Below are positions 1 to 5,661 of a stretch of DNA of 8,056 nt, in pieces. Location: assembly GCA_900541345.1 (NCBI GenBank), contig UQJE01000099.1, forward strand, positions 1 through 8,056, given 5' to 3'. The translations under genes and the position numbers were made by a program. Within the stretch, counting starts at the first letter, position 1; every line of letters starts with the position of its first letter. The notes below the pieces were generated by a model, which saw only the letters and a list, made by a program, of their open reading frames with translations, made no database searches and was not told the DNA's origin. Source of the stretch: an uncultured Blautia sp. (GTDB lineage: Bacteria > Bacillota > Clostridia > Lachnospirales > Lachnospiraceae).

Positions 1-690
1 TGTTTTCGGGTGATTATAAATTTCATCCGGAGTTCCAATCTGTTCAAACCTTCCCGCATTCATAACAGCAATGCGGTCCGACATATTAATTGCCTCCTCC
101 TGGTCATGGGTGATATACACAAACGTAATCCCAAGCTTTTTCTGAAGTCGTTTCAGCTCATGCTGCATGGCACGGCGAAGCTGAAGGTCAAGCGCTCCAA
201 GAGGTTCATCTAAAAGAAGCACCTTAGGATTATTTACAAGTGCCCTCGCAATAGCCACTCTCTGCCTCTGCCCTCCGGACAGCTCAGACGGTTTACGTTT
301 TTCATACCCGGAAAGCTGCACAAGCTCCAGCATATGAGAAACTTTTTTCTTAATTTCTCCTTTGGCAACCTTTTTCAGTTTCAGTCCATATCCTACGTTT
401 TCTTCTACGTTCATATGAGGAAACAGCGCATAATTCTGAAAAACCGTATTCACATCCCTGTCGTTCGGTTCAAGATTTGTTACATCTTTCCCATCAAGAA
501 ATACCTGTCCCTCATCCGGAGATTCCAGACCTGCAATAATGCGAAGAGTCGTTGTCTTTCCACAGCCGGAAGAACCAAGAAGCGTAATAAATTCTCCTCC
601 TGCAACAGAAAGACTGATTCCCTGAAGCACACTTTCTTCCCCTGTAAAACTTTTCTTTATATTTTTTAACTCCAATGAATAGTCGCCCAT
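1..690 (-). CDS. potA: PotA-like ABC transporter ATP-binding protein (C-terminus outside window)
   Basis: This is the nucleotide-binding subunit of an ABC importer, acting at the inner face of the membrane to power uptake. The 230 codons present hold a full ATPase core: Walker A GSSGCGKT (about residues 39-46), Q-loop Q85 in FQNYALFPH, signature LSGGQ (137-141), Walker B VLLLDEP (157-163), D-loop GALD (165-168) and switch H195 in THDQEEA. The text ending in GTPDEIYNHPKT is typical of the PotA/MalK/FbpC group just before the regulatory C-terminal domain, which lies beyond position 1. PotA (spermidine/putrescine) is the best guess, because the DRDVNTVFQNYALFPHM stretch is PotA-like, but other substrates of this subfamily remain possible. 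The start follows a GGAGGCAG ribosome site at 693-700, 11 nt after the amidohydrolase stop, so the two genes are probably cotranscribed and the permease and binding-protein genes are expected to the left. Confidence 0.9.
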   Translation of the reverse strand, partial: MGDYSLELKNIKKSFTGEESVLQGISLSVAGGEFITLLGSSGCGKTTTLRIIAGLESPDEGQVFLDGKDVTNLEPNDRDVNTVFQNYALFPHMNVEENVGYGLKLKKVAKGEIKKKVSHMLELVQLSGYEKRKPSELSGGQRQRVAIARALVNNPKVLLLDEPLGALDLQLRRAMQHELKRLQKKLGITFVYITHDQEEAINMSDRIAVMNAGRFEQIGTPDEIYNHPKT

Positions 691-698
691 TTCTGCCT

Positions 699-730
699 CC
701 TTTATATATGATAATGTTCCTTTATATATG
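699..730. repeat. 12-bp direct repeat at the amidohydrolase/potA junction
   Basis: CCTTTATATATG occurs at 699-710 and again at 719-730, a 20-bp period. On the coding (minus) strand the upstream copy encodes the end of the amidohydrolase, while the downstream copy carries the stop codon and the start of the potA ribosome site. It may be a small local duplication. No function is evident. Confidence 0.6.
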
Positions 731-2006
731 CACAGTAGCTTTTTCTGTCAAAAACAGGCACATACTCTTTTATGATTTTTTCCGCCTCTTCTCCTCTGTT
801 TCTTAAAAGACGGTATGCCGTAAGCGCCAAAAGCTTGCCGGATTCGATATACGCAAGATCTGTATCTGTAATACAGAAATCCTGACTGTGAAGAGCACCA
901 TCAAATCCTCCAAAGGTAAAATTTATAACAGGAAAGAGATGGCTCATATCTCCTACATCTGTGCAGGCATTATTAAAATCCTCTCTCTTTACGGTACGAA
1001 AAGAATGGCCAAGGCTCTCTGCGGCCTCCACCATCACCTGATCTGCCGCCCTGTATCGCACCGGCATATACCCCTGAAGCAGCTCTTTCTCTGCTTTGCC
1101 TCCAAACGCGTAGGCAGCGCCGTCATATGCCCTGTTTATCATTTCCTGGATTTCCCGTATTTTTTCAAGAGAAGCTGCGCGCACCTTCGTCTCCACAACA
1201 GCTTCGTCAGGAACACTGTTAATCACGTCTCCTGCTTTTCGTATCACATTGTGAAGGCGTATGTGGTCCTCCTCACGGAACGTTTCCCTCATAAGCCCCA
1301 TCATGGAAATAGCACTTGTAGTAATACTTAAAGCATTGACTCCATCCCAGGGAGCAATCGCCGCATGCGCCGCTTTTCCCCGAACCGTTACCTGCTCTGC
1401 CAGAAAACCGTTACATGAGGGATTTCCAAGGTAGAAATCTTCTTTTACAGGGACCATATGTACGTGTGTCGTAAGCACAATATCTGTGCTGTCAAACTCT
1501 CCTGTACGAATAAGCTCGCTCTTTCCTGAAGCCGGAAAACCAACTCCCTCTTTCTGAATCTTCTTTCTTTTTTTTATGTCTATGTATTCTTCTGCCGGCA
1601 CTGCAAGAAAAGAAACATTCCCATGAAGCGAAGCTCTCACTTCTTCATCAGAAAGAGCCATTGCCGCTCCCAGCATCGCCGCAAGCTGGGCATGATGGCC
1701 ACAGGCGTGTGCCGTTCCATTTTCTTTATCTGCTTTTTGATGATTCCTGCAGCCAATAGCATCCATCTCTCCTAAAATGGTAAGCTCTGCCCCTTCCTTT
1801 TTTGAAAGAGAGCCGCGGACACCAGTCACTGCAAGCTGCTCTTTCGTATGAAGCCCAAGTCCCCGAAATGCCTTTGCTACCTGAGCGGCTGTCCTTCTTT
1901 CACAAAATCCCGGCTCCGGATGCGCCTCTATATCTCTGGCAAATGCTTTGATTTCTTCTTTGTTTTCTTCTATGATATTTATAATTTTTTCTTCGATTTT
2001 ATCCAT
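702..2006 (-). CDS. M20 family metal-dependent amidohydrolase (AbgB/HipO-like)
   Basis: This is a predicted cytoplasmic zinc amidohydrolase that cleaves an amide bond of an N-acyl or aminoacyl substrate. The 434 residues suit the M20 amidohydrolase group, which includes AbgB (p-aminobenzoyl-glutamate hydrolase) and HipO-type enzymes. Metal-site motifs are visible in order: GEMDAI (79-84), HACGHHAQ (100-107, with C102 and H104), the catalytic Glu pair in VPAEEY (E139/E140), HVH (181-183) and HSQDF (373-377). The AAHAA segment (about 212-216) lies in the dimerisation domain. No signal peptide is seen. The start is supported by a GGAGGG site (complement of 2013-2018). The gene is followed 11 nt later by potA, so the substrate may be something that transporter imports, possibly an acylated amine or a small peptide; that link is inference. 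The exact substrate cannot be read from the sequence. Confidence 0.9.
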   Translation of the reverse strand: MDKIEEKIINIIEENKEEIKAFARDIEAHPEPGFCERRTAAQVAKAFRGLGLHTKEQLAVTGVRGSLSKKEGAELTILGEMDAIGCRNHQKADKENGTAHACGHHAQLAAMLGAAMALSDEEVRASLHGNVSFLAVPAEEYIDIKKRKKIQKEGVGFPASGKSELIRTGEFDSTDIVLTTHVHMVPVKEDFYLGNPSCNGFLAEQVTVRGKAAHAAIAPWDGVNALSITTSAISMMGLMRETFREEDHIRLHNVIRKAGDVINSVPDEAVVETKVRAASLEKIREIQEMINRAYDGAAYAFGGKAEKELLQGYMPVRYRAADQVMVEAAESLGHSFRTVKREDFNNACTDVGDMSHLFPVINFTFGGFDGALHSQDFCITDTDLAYIESGKLLALTAYRLLRNRGEEAEKIIKEYVPVFDRKSYCAYIKEHYHI

Positions 2007-2015
2007 TTCTTCCCT

Positions 2016-2031
2016 CCGGAAATTATTCCGG
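2016..2031 (-). promoter_or_regulatory. Inverted repeat overlapping the amidohydrolase ribosome site
   Basis: CCGGAA and TTCCGG arms (6 bp each, 4-nt loop) lie immediately upstream of the amidohydrolase start. On the minus strand the second arm ends in CCGG and runs straight into AGGG, so a folded leader RNA would partly cover the GGAGGG ribosome site. It could be a weak translational control hairpin or a protein-binding site, or it may be chance. Confidence 0.35.
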
Positions 2032-2056
2032 GTATTTTAGTCAAGTATCCTGCTTT

Positions 2057-2084
2057 ATAATAGCATAAAAGCGTGACTTTGCAA
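2057..2084 (-). promoter_or_regulatory. Probable sigma-A promoter of the amidohydrolase-potA operon
   Basis: On the minus strand a -35 TTGCAA (2084-2079) is followed after 16 bp by a -10 TATTAT (2062-2057). The predicted start of transcription falls near 2050, giving a leader of about 45 nt before the amidohydrolase start. It faces away from the tRNA promoter. Confidence 0.55.
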
Positions 2085-2101
2085 ATATTATTTTTTATGC
2101 T
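2062..2101. promoter_or_regulatory. Three-part dyad between divergent promoters, candidate operator
   Basis: AGCATAAAA (2062-2070) and TTTTATGCT (2093-2101) are 9-bp inverted repeats. Their centre, 2081.5, coincides with the centre of the palindrome TTTGCAAA (2078-2085). The half-site centres are about 31 bp apart, close to three helical turns. The dyad covers the spacer and -35 of the leftward promoter and touches the first base of the tRNA promoter -35. A regulator or nucleoid protein could bind here, but the regulator is unknown and AT-rich chance symmetry is possible. Confidence 0.4.
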
Positions 2102-2128
2102 TGCAATTTTTCAAAAATAAGATATAAT
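2101..2128 (+). promoter_or_regulatory. Promoter of the tRNA-Thr gene
   Basis: A -35 TTGCAA (2101-2106) and a perfect -10 TATAAT (2123-2128) are separated by 16 bp. The tRNA 5' end lies about 20 bp past the -10 element, so a short leader is expected. Confidence 0.75.
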
Positions 2129-2148
2129 ATTATTTGTGTCCGACACAG

Positions 2149-2221
2149 GCTGAAATAGCTCAGTTGGTAGAGCACTTCACTCGTAATGAAGGGGTCGTGG
2201 GTTCGAGTCCCATTTTCAGCT
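2149..2221 (+). tRNA. tRNA-Thr (anticodon CGU)
   Basis: A complete cloverleaf can be folded by eye. The acceptor stem is GCTGAAA (2149-2155) with TTTCAGC (2214-2220). The D-arm is GCTC/GAGC around AGTTGGTA. The anticodon stem CTTCA/TGAAG encloses loop CTCGTAA, with anticodon CGT at 2182-2184. The variable loop is GGGTC, and the T-arm GTGGG/CCCAT has loop TTCGAGT. The discriminator is T2221 and no CCA is encoded. It decodes the threonine codon ACG. It stands alone, with its own promoter and a terminator directly downstream. No integrase or duplicated 3' end, which would mark it as an attachment site, is seen in the window. Confidence 0.97.
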
Positions 2222-2227
2222 TTCTAT

Positions 2228-2258
2228 AAAAAAGACGCTGTTTCCAGCGTCTTTTTTT
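2228..2258. terminator. Bidirectional intrinsic terminator (tRNA-Thr and DUF4179 operon)
   Basis: A 10-bp stem, AAAGACGCTG (2231-2240) with CAGCGTCTTT (2245-2254), encloses a TTTC loop. It is flanked by six A on the left and seven T on the right, so it can stop transcription from the tRNA (+) and from the sigma/anti-sigma operon (-), whose last stop codon is at 2267-2269. Confidence 0.9.
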
Positions 2259-2266
2259 CATCTCTT

Positions 2267-3799
2267 CTATTCTTCTGTATCCCCAAACTGTATGGTCTTA
2301 TGATACTTCGCATTTGCCGCAAGAAGGGTACTCCACTTCTCTTCCTCCGGTTTATTTTCGTTGTTATTGTATCGTTCTTCTCCTTTCAGCTCATCCATAT
2401 ACTGCACATAATCCAGAATATAAATATCAATTGTGGAAATATCCCTGTCCTGAACAGCAAATCGGTCTGTTCTTCCATCCGAAGTAATGTATGGAAGCTT
2501 ATTTCCCTTTGCATCAAGAGCTACCATAAAACAGTCAGAATTGGAACCTTCTTCATAAAGCGTTTCCACTGAAATTTCATAGGGTGTTTTTGTTACTGCT
2601 TTCAGTCCGATTCCGTTTTCATTTGTCTCATTAATTTCCATAACTTCTGTCTCACTGTCATCAAGGGTAACAGGAATATCAAACTCCCAGCCTCCTTCAT
2701 ACCAGAAGTTCATGTGTTCATTTGGATATTCAAGATATTCCTGCGGTTCCTGTGACATAACTTTATGCCACTCCTCTTCTGACATCGCCGCCAGCTCTTC
2801 TCCTGTGTATCCGCTGTCCCAGTATTCCGGCTCTGCCTTTTCTCCAATTAATTTTTCAATATTTAAGTGAAGGGTAAAACTTTCCGGCACAGGAATTTCT
2901 TTTCTTTCACTTTCCAGACTGCCTGCTCTTTCCATTACTTTATTATTAAATTCTTCAAGAAGCGCATATCCCTCGTCTGTCTCATCATTTAAGTCATTCA
3001 TGGAAACTCCCATTTCGTTCAGCACACCCTGCACCATCTCGTCATACTTTTTCATATATTGGGAATCGTCTATCATATCATTTTTAAGGTCTATGCGGAG
3101 AATACATGCGTAGGTGTTTTCGTCAAGATATTTACCTTCCAGTTGTGCGAAATCCGCTCCTTTTAAAATTTCCGGATATTCATAGCCCTCCGGCAGTTCT
3201 TTTAAAAAGTCATAATCTCTTGTATAATTCATAGATAATACGGGCATCTCTCCATTTTCATCCTGAGACATCATTGTATCCGGAAATGGTTCTTCACTTT
3301 TCGCTTCCATTGTGAGATAGATTGCCTGGCTGTCTGCGTATACCTCCGAAAAACGGATTGTCAGACCATCACTTGTTTTTGTATAAGCTCCTTCTGTCGT
3401 TCCCGGTTCTTTCGCATCTACTGTTTCACTGCCTTCTGATGCTTTTTCTTTTGTCTCCGCTTCTTCCAGCGTCTCTGCTCTATCTGCAAAATTGCCGAAA
3501 AAACTTACTTTATCCTGCAGTTCTGCAAAAATCCCTCCTACAATAGGAAGCTCTCTTGCCATAACAGGATTGGCGGCACAAACTACGAATCCAACTGCGA
3601 GAACTGCTGCCGTAGCTCCTGCTGTTTTTGCTGCTATGGACATCCATCTGTATGGATTTTTCTCTTTTTTCTCCTGATGAATCTCATTGTTTTTAATCAT
3701 ATCGTACGCCTCCTGCGCTTTATTTTTTACAGCCTCCGGAATTTCTACTTCTCTTTTTAATTCTCTCTGAATTTCTTTTTCTCTGTCATCTAATCTCAT
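2267..3799 (-). CDS. DUF4179 membrane protein, probable anti-sigma factor
   Basis: This 510-residue protein is predicted to be anchored in the membrane by one segment (about 54-76, SIAAKTAGATAAVLAVGFVV). A short, charged, Lys/Glu-rich N-terminus would face the cytoplasm and a long acidic C-terminal part would lie outside. The segment just after the membrane, ANPVMARELPIVGGIF (76-91), is the hallmark of DUF4179 proteins. The family commonly sits beside ECF sigma genes and is thought to restrain the sigma factor through its cytoplasmic N-terminus. The outer part (from about 140) is probably a sensory beta-rich region with no motif I can name. The start ATG overlaps the sigma stop as ATGA and has a GGAGGCAG ribosome site, so translation is probably coupled. 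The gene ends at the shared terminator. The anti-sigma role is inferred from family and context. No typical zinc anti-sigma (HxxxCxxC) motif is visible. Confidence 0.85.
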   Translation of the reverse strand: MRLDDREKEIQRELKREVEIPEAVKNKAQEAYDMIKNNEIHQEKKEKNPYRWMSIAAKTAGATAAVLAVGFVVCAANPVMARELPIVGGIFAELQDKVSFFGNFADRAETLEEAETKEKASEGSETVDAKEPGTTEGAYTKTSDGLTIRFSEVYADSQAIYLTMEAKSEEPFPDTMMSQDENGEMPVLSMNYTRDYDFLKELPEGYEYPEILKGADFAQLEGKYLDENTYACILRIDLKNDMIDDSQYMKKYDEMVQGVLNEMGVSMNDLNDETDEGYALLEEFNNKVMERAGSLESERKEIPVPESFTLHLNIEKLIGEKAEPEYWDSGYTGEELAAMSEEEWHKVMSQEPQEYLEYPNEHMNFWYEGGWEFDIPVTLDDSETEVMEINETNENGIGLKAVTKTPYEISVETLYEEGSNSDCFMVALDAKGNKLPYITSDGRTDRFAVQDRDISTIDIYILDYVQYMDELKGEERYNNNENKPEEEKWSTLLAANAKYHKTIQFGDTEE

Positions 3800-4365
3800 T
3801 TCTGCCTCCTGTTTCCTGCACCTGCCGCTGCTTTTGCAAAAGCCGGCTCTGCATAAGATGCTTCTACCTTGTGCTGATACTGCTCTGCTACCTTCTGCCT
3901 GCCCCTTGCAAGTCTTGTTTTTACAGTTCCTTCTTTCATATTCAGGATTTCCCCAATTTCTCTTGTGTTAAATCCTTCCATATAATATAGAAGAAGAATT
4001 GTTCTGTACTTTTCATCCAGCGGCGCAAGCACCTGATTCCACTCCACCATCTCAAAATCTTCCTCGTATATTGGCGTTTCCGGCAAACTGTCCGTATACA
4101 TCATAAGACTTTTGGCCTGAAGTATATCTTTGCATTTGTTTATCAGAATACGAATCAACCATGTTTTAAAATAGCGGTTTTGTTCCAGCGTTCCTATTTT
4201 CTGGAAACAGGATAAAATCGTTTCCTGTATTGCATCTGCAGCATCTTCATCATTTTTTAAATAGGCTCTGGCAACCTTGTACATGCTCTGCATCTGAAGA
4301 TCCATCAGACGGCAGAACGCGTCTTTATCGCCTTTTTTTGCCTTTCGTATTAATAACTCTGTCAT
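3796..4365 (-). CDS. ECF-type RNA polymerase sigma factor
   Basis: This group 4 (ECF) sigma factor redirects RNA polymerase to a stress or signal regulon. With the start at 4365 it has 189 residues, a usual ECF length. Region sigma-2 spans about 10-83 and includes DAADAIQETIL and the region 2.4-like RYFKTWLIRILINKCKDIL. Region sigma-4 spans about 109-162 with the helix-turn-helix FNTREIGEILNMKEGTVKTR. The start is chosen because AAGGGAG (complement of 4372-4378) sits about 6 nt before this ATG. The longer frame opening at 4452 begins inside the predicted -35 element. The stop overlaps the DUF4179 start by 4 nt. The promoter type suggests autoregulation. The last 20 or so residues (AEPAFAKAAAG and a basic end) look appended and are encoded by a palindromic stretch. 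Confidence 0.92.
   Translation of the reverse strand: MTELLIRKAKKGDKDAFCRLMDLQMQSMYKVARAYLKNDEDAADAIQETILSCFQKIGTLEQNRYFKTWLIRILINKCKDILQAKSLMMYTDSLPETPIYEEDFEMVEWNQVLAPLDEKYRTILLLYYMEGFNTREIGEILNMKEGTVKTRLARGRQKVAEQYQHKVEASYAEPAFAKAAAGAGNRRQK
3824..3847. repeat. Palindromic element inside the 3' end of the sigma gene
   Basis: The perfect 14-bp palindrome GCTTTTGCAAAAGC (3830-3843) is extended by GCCG (3824-3827) and CGGC (3844-3847), with a 2-nt bulge on the left. Read as protein on the minus strand it gives AEPAFAKAAAG. It resembles a small dispersed repeat captured in a coding tail, but copy number elsewhere cannot be seen from this window. Confidence 0.5.
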
Positions 4366-4421
4366 AGGGTACTCCCTTCTTTTCGACCGGTCTAAAGCTT
4401 TTTTATCTGCGCTTCTAACTA

Positions 4422-4451
4422 TTAGACACTGCAGATTCCAAAATGGTTTCA
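4422..4451 (-). promoter_or_regulatory. Probable ECF-type, autoregulated promoter of the sigma operon
   Basis: On the minus strand, TGAAAC (4451-4446) is followed after 18 bp by GTCTAA (4427-4422). TGAAAC with a CGTC/CGTA-like -10 is the known pattern for Bacillus SigW/SigM/SigV-type ECF promoters; here the first C of CGTC is replaced by T. The predicted start of transcription lies around 4412-4416, leaving a leader of about 50 nt before the 4365 start. Control by the product itself is inference. Confidence 0.6.
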
Positions 4452-4492
4452 TTTTATTTTAACATTTTATTTTATAAAAATCCCATGACAGG

Positions 4493-4532
4493 AAAAACCG
4501 GTATATCAGACATCCTCTGCCTGATATACCGG
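4493..4532 (-). terminator. Intrinsic terminator of the DUF3343 gene
   Basis: A perfect 12-bp stem, CCGGTATATCAG (4498-4509) with CTGATATACCGG (4521-4532), has an 11-nt loop and, on the minus strand, is followed by TTTTT (4497-4493). The DUF3343 stop codon (4508-4506) lies inside the 3' arm, so the gene end and terminator are merged. It also separates this gene from the sigma promoter. Confidence 0.85.
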
Positions 4533-4757
4533 AATAAACCCGTCTTCATATATTTTTACAATCTGTTCCATTTCCTCATTTTTTTCCGGAAATGCTTCTT
4601 CTCCATCTGCCGTAAATTTTACACACGTACCGCAGGAAGAACTTAAACTTCTTGGCACCGGCATAACAAAGGCTTTCAGTCCTTTTTTCTCACATGCCCT
4701 TTTAAAAGTAATCGCTCCGAAATGAGAATAAAAAGTAGCAATATATTCTTCCATCAT
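4506..4757 (-). CDS. DUF3343 protein, putative sulfur/selenium carrier
   Basis: This small 83-residue soluble protein matches the DUF3343 pattern: an N-terminal EEYIATFYSHFGAITFKRAC, then PVPRSLSSSCGTCVKF (33-48) with conserved cysteines C42 and C45, then an acidic C-terminus ending in YEDGFIPVYQAEDV. Family members sit near YedF/TusA-type genes in anaerobes and are suspected to bind or carry sulfur or selenium; no biochemical role can be read here. Two ATGs lie at 4757 and 4754. The TGA of the upstream TusA-like remnant overlaps the first ATG, and no strong ribosome site is present, so translation was probably coupled to that upstream gene. Because the upstream gene has lost its 5' end and promoter, this intact gene may now be poorly expressed. 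Confidence 0.85.
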   Translation of the reverse strand: MMEEYIATFYSHFGAITFKRACEKKGLKAFVMPVPRSLSSSCGTCVKFTADGEEAFPEKNEEMEQIVKIYEDGFIPVYQAEDV

Positions 4758-4909
4758 TTTTTCAGACGAATCAGGAAATCTTCTCCCTGCTCCTCTGCCT
4801 CTGCTGTATATCCCTGGTGCTGTGCAAAACGTGATACATTTTCTTTTGCAGTCACATTATCTACCAGAATCTCATAAACAGCTTCCTTACTTTCCAGAGC
4901 TTTCTTTGT
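4754..4909 (-). pseudogene. 5'-truncated TusA/YedF-like gene
   Basis: The minus frame from 4909 to the TGA at 4756-4754 encodes TKKALESK, then VYEILVDNVTAKENVSRF, then AQHQGYTAEAEEQGEDFLIRLKK. This matches the C-terminal two-thirds of the TusA-like domain of YedF, where the sequence normally reads CPxPV, then xTKKAL, then VDNxxAxENVSRFAxxxGY. The roughly 20 N-terminal residues, including the catalytic CPxP cysteine, are missing. Upstream of T the frame continues through unrelated codons to a TAG at 4945-4943 without an ATG. Full YedF often carries a second DsrE-like domain; here the gene stops after the TusA-like domain, so it may have been a stand-alone TusA-type protein. The gene should be non-functional. 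Confidence 0.75.
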
Positions 4910-5102
4910 TAAATGTAGTAGCAAGAATGAACGATTTAGAATCTATAAAAAAATCAATTGTAAACGGACTTGGCATTTCTATTCTGTCTGCCCGCTCTGT
5001 TCAGAACCTGGAGCAGACAAAACAGATTCTCGTATTTCCTCTGGAAGAAAGCCAGTCTAAACGCCTTTTTTATATTGCTTACAGCAGACACCGTATTTTA
5101 AC
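4910..5102 (+). pseudogene. LysR-type regulator fragment, part 1 (5' truncated)
   Basis: The plus frame reads LNVVARMNDLESIKKSIVNG, then LGISILSARSV, and on to FYIAYSRHRILT, which is the late part of a LysR substrate-binding domain (the ESIKxxVxxGLGIxILS helix and the final RHR-LT stretch). About 64 codons remain of a usual length near 300. The whole helix-turn-helix half is gone, cut at about 4909 where the TusA-like remnant begins. The 3' side is cut by the IS element at about 5103 and resumes at 6925. Its position opposite TusA/YedF-like and DUF3343 genes suggests it once controlled them, like the LysR regulators linked to selenium genes in clostridia; that is inference. Confidence 0.8.
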
Positions 5103-5123
5103 ACGCCGTGAGCAAGAAATCAG

Positions 5124-5142
5124 CCCACTTCTATAAGTGGTG
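5124..5142 (+). promoter_or_regulatory. Left-end subterminal hairpin of the IS (TnpA binding site)
   Basis: The stem CCACTT (5125-5130) / AAGTGG (5135-5140) with loop CTAT extends to a C-G pair past a bulged T. Single-strand hairpins of this type are recognised by TnpA of IS200/IS605 elements. It also supplies the stop codon that ends the lysR frame at 5134-5136. Confidence 0.75.
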
Positions 5143-5171
5143 GGATGAATTGCGATTAACACGGCGTTTTC

Positions 5172-5200
5172 TTGACTTTAGAATCTTGCTGTATTACAAT
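5172..5200 (+). promoter_or_regulatory. Probable tnpA promoter
   Basis: TTGACT (5172-5177) and TACAAT (5195-5200) are separated by 17 bp, a good sigma-A match, 45 nt before the tnpA start and inside the IS. Confidence 0.6.
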
Positions 5201-5244
5201 GTATTTACAAATCAGTCGTATCTAATGGAAAGGATATAAACATA

Positions 5245-5661
5245 ATGCAATTGGATACAAATAATCATTCGGTATTCATGTTACACTATCATTTGATTAT
5301 GTGTATAAAATATCGTAACAAAGTAATAGACGATATTATCTCTAATCGTTTGAAAGAGATATTTGAAAAGATTGCTCCTGCCTATAACATTACATTAGAG
5401 GAATGGAATCACGATACAGACCATGTTCATATTCTATTCAAAGGGCAGCCGAATACAGAAATCAGCAGGTTTATCAATGCATATAAATCCGCAAGTAGCA
5501 GACTCATAAAGAAAGAGTTTCCTCAGATACGTAAGTCTCTATGGAAAGAGATGTTTTGGTCACAGAGTTTTTGTCTGCTGACCACAGGTGGAGCTACCGT
5601 AGATATTATCAAACAGTACATAATGTCACAGGGGAAGAAAAATGGCAAACAAAGCAATTAA
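5245..5661 (+). CDS. tnpA: IS200/IS605 transposase TnpA (Y1 HUH)
   Basis: This Y1 single-strand transposase cuts and rejoins the top strand of the element at the foot of the end hairpins. Its 138 residues match the family. The HUH motif is HVH at 60-62, within DTDHVHILF. The nucleophile is most likely Y125 in IIKQYIMSQGKK, with Q129 on the same helix as is usual. The N-terminal HSVFMLHYHLIMCIKYR is the typical first beta strand and helix. GGAAAGGA (5227-5234) is the ribosome site, about 10 nt from the ATG. The last 20 nt overlap tnpB, indicating one transcript. No frameshift or missing motif is seen. Confidence 0.95.
   Translation: MQLDTNNHSVFMLHYHLIMCIKYRNKVIDDIISNRLKEIFEKIAPAYNITLEEWNHDTDHVHILFKGQPNTEISRFINAYKSASSRLIKKEFPQIRKSLWKEMFWSQSFCLLTTGGATVDIIKQYIMSQGKKNGKQSN

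Noticed and set aside
888..1331. Plus-strand frame of 147 codons inside the amidohydrolase
   Set aside because: It is antisense to conserved M20 sequence and shows no recognisable protein pattern.
2149..2260. tRNA gene as an integration (att) site
   Set aside because: No integrase, no repeated tRNA 3' end and no foreign block follow the tRNA in this window.
2186..2572. Plus-strand frame starting within the tRNA gene
   Set aside because: It begins inside tRNA-Thr, crosses the terminator and runs antisense to the DUF4179 gene.
4385..4392. Palindrome GACCGGTC in the sigma leader
   Set aside because: Eight bases of symmetry are too few to support a regulatory claim, and nothing around it adds evidence.
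4366..4452. N-terminal extension of the sigma factor (29 residues)
   Set aside because: It begins in the predicted -35 element, has no ribosome site and makes the protein longer than usual for the family.
4822..5136. Plus-strand frame of 104 codons that could be called a gene
   Set aside because: It is a chimera: its first part is the antisense of the TusA-like remnant, its middle is the lysR remnant and its last codons lie in the IS left end. No ribosome site or promoter fits the ATG.
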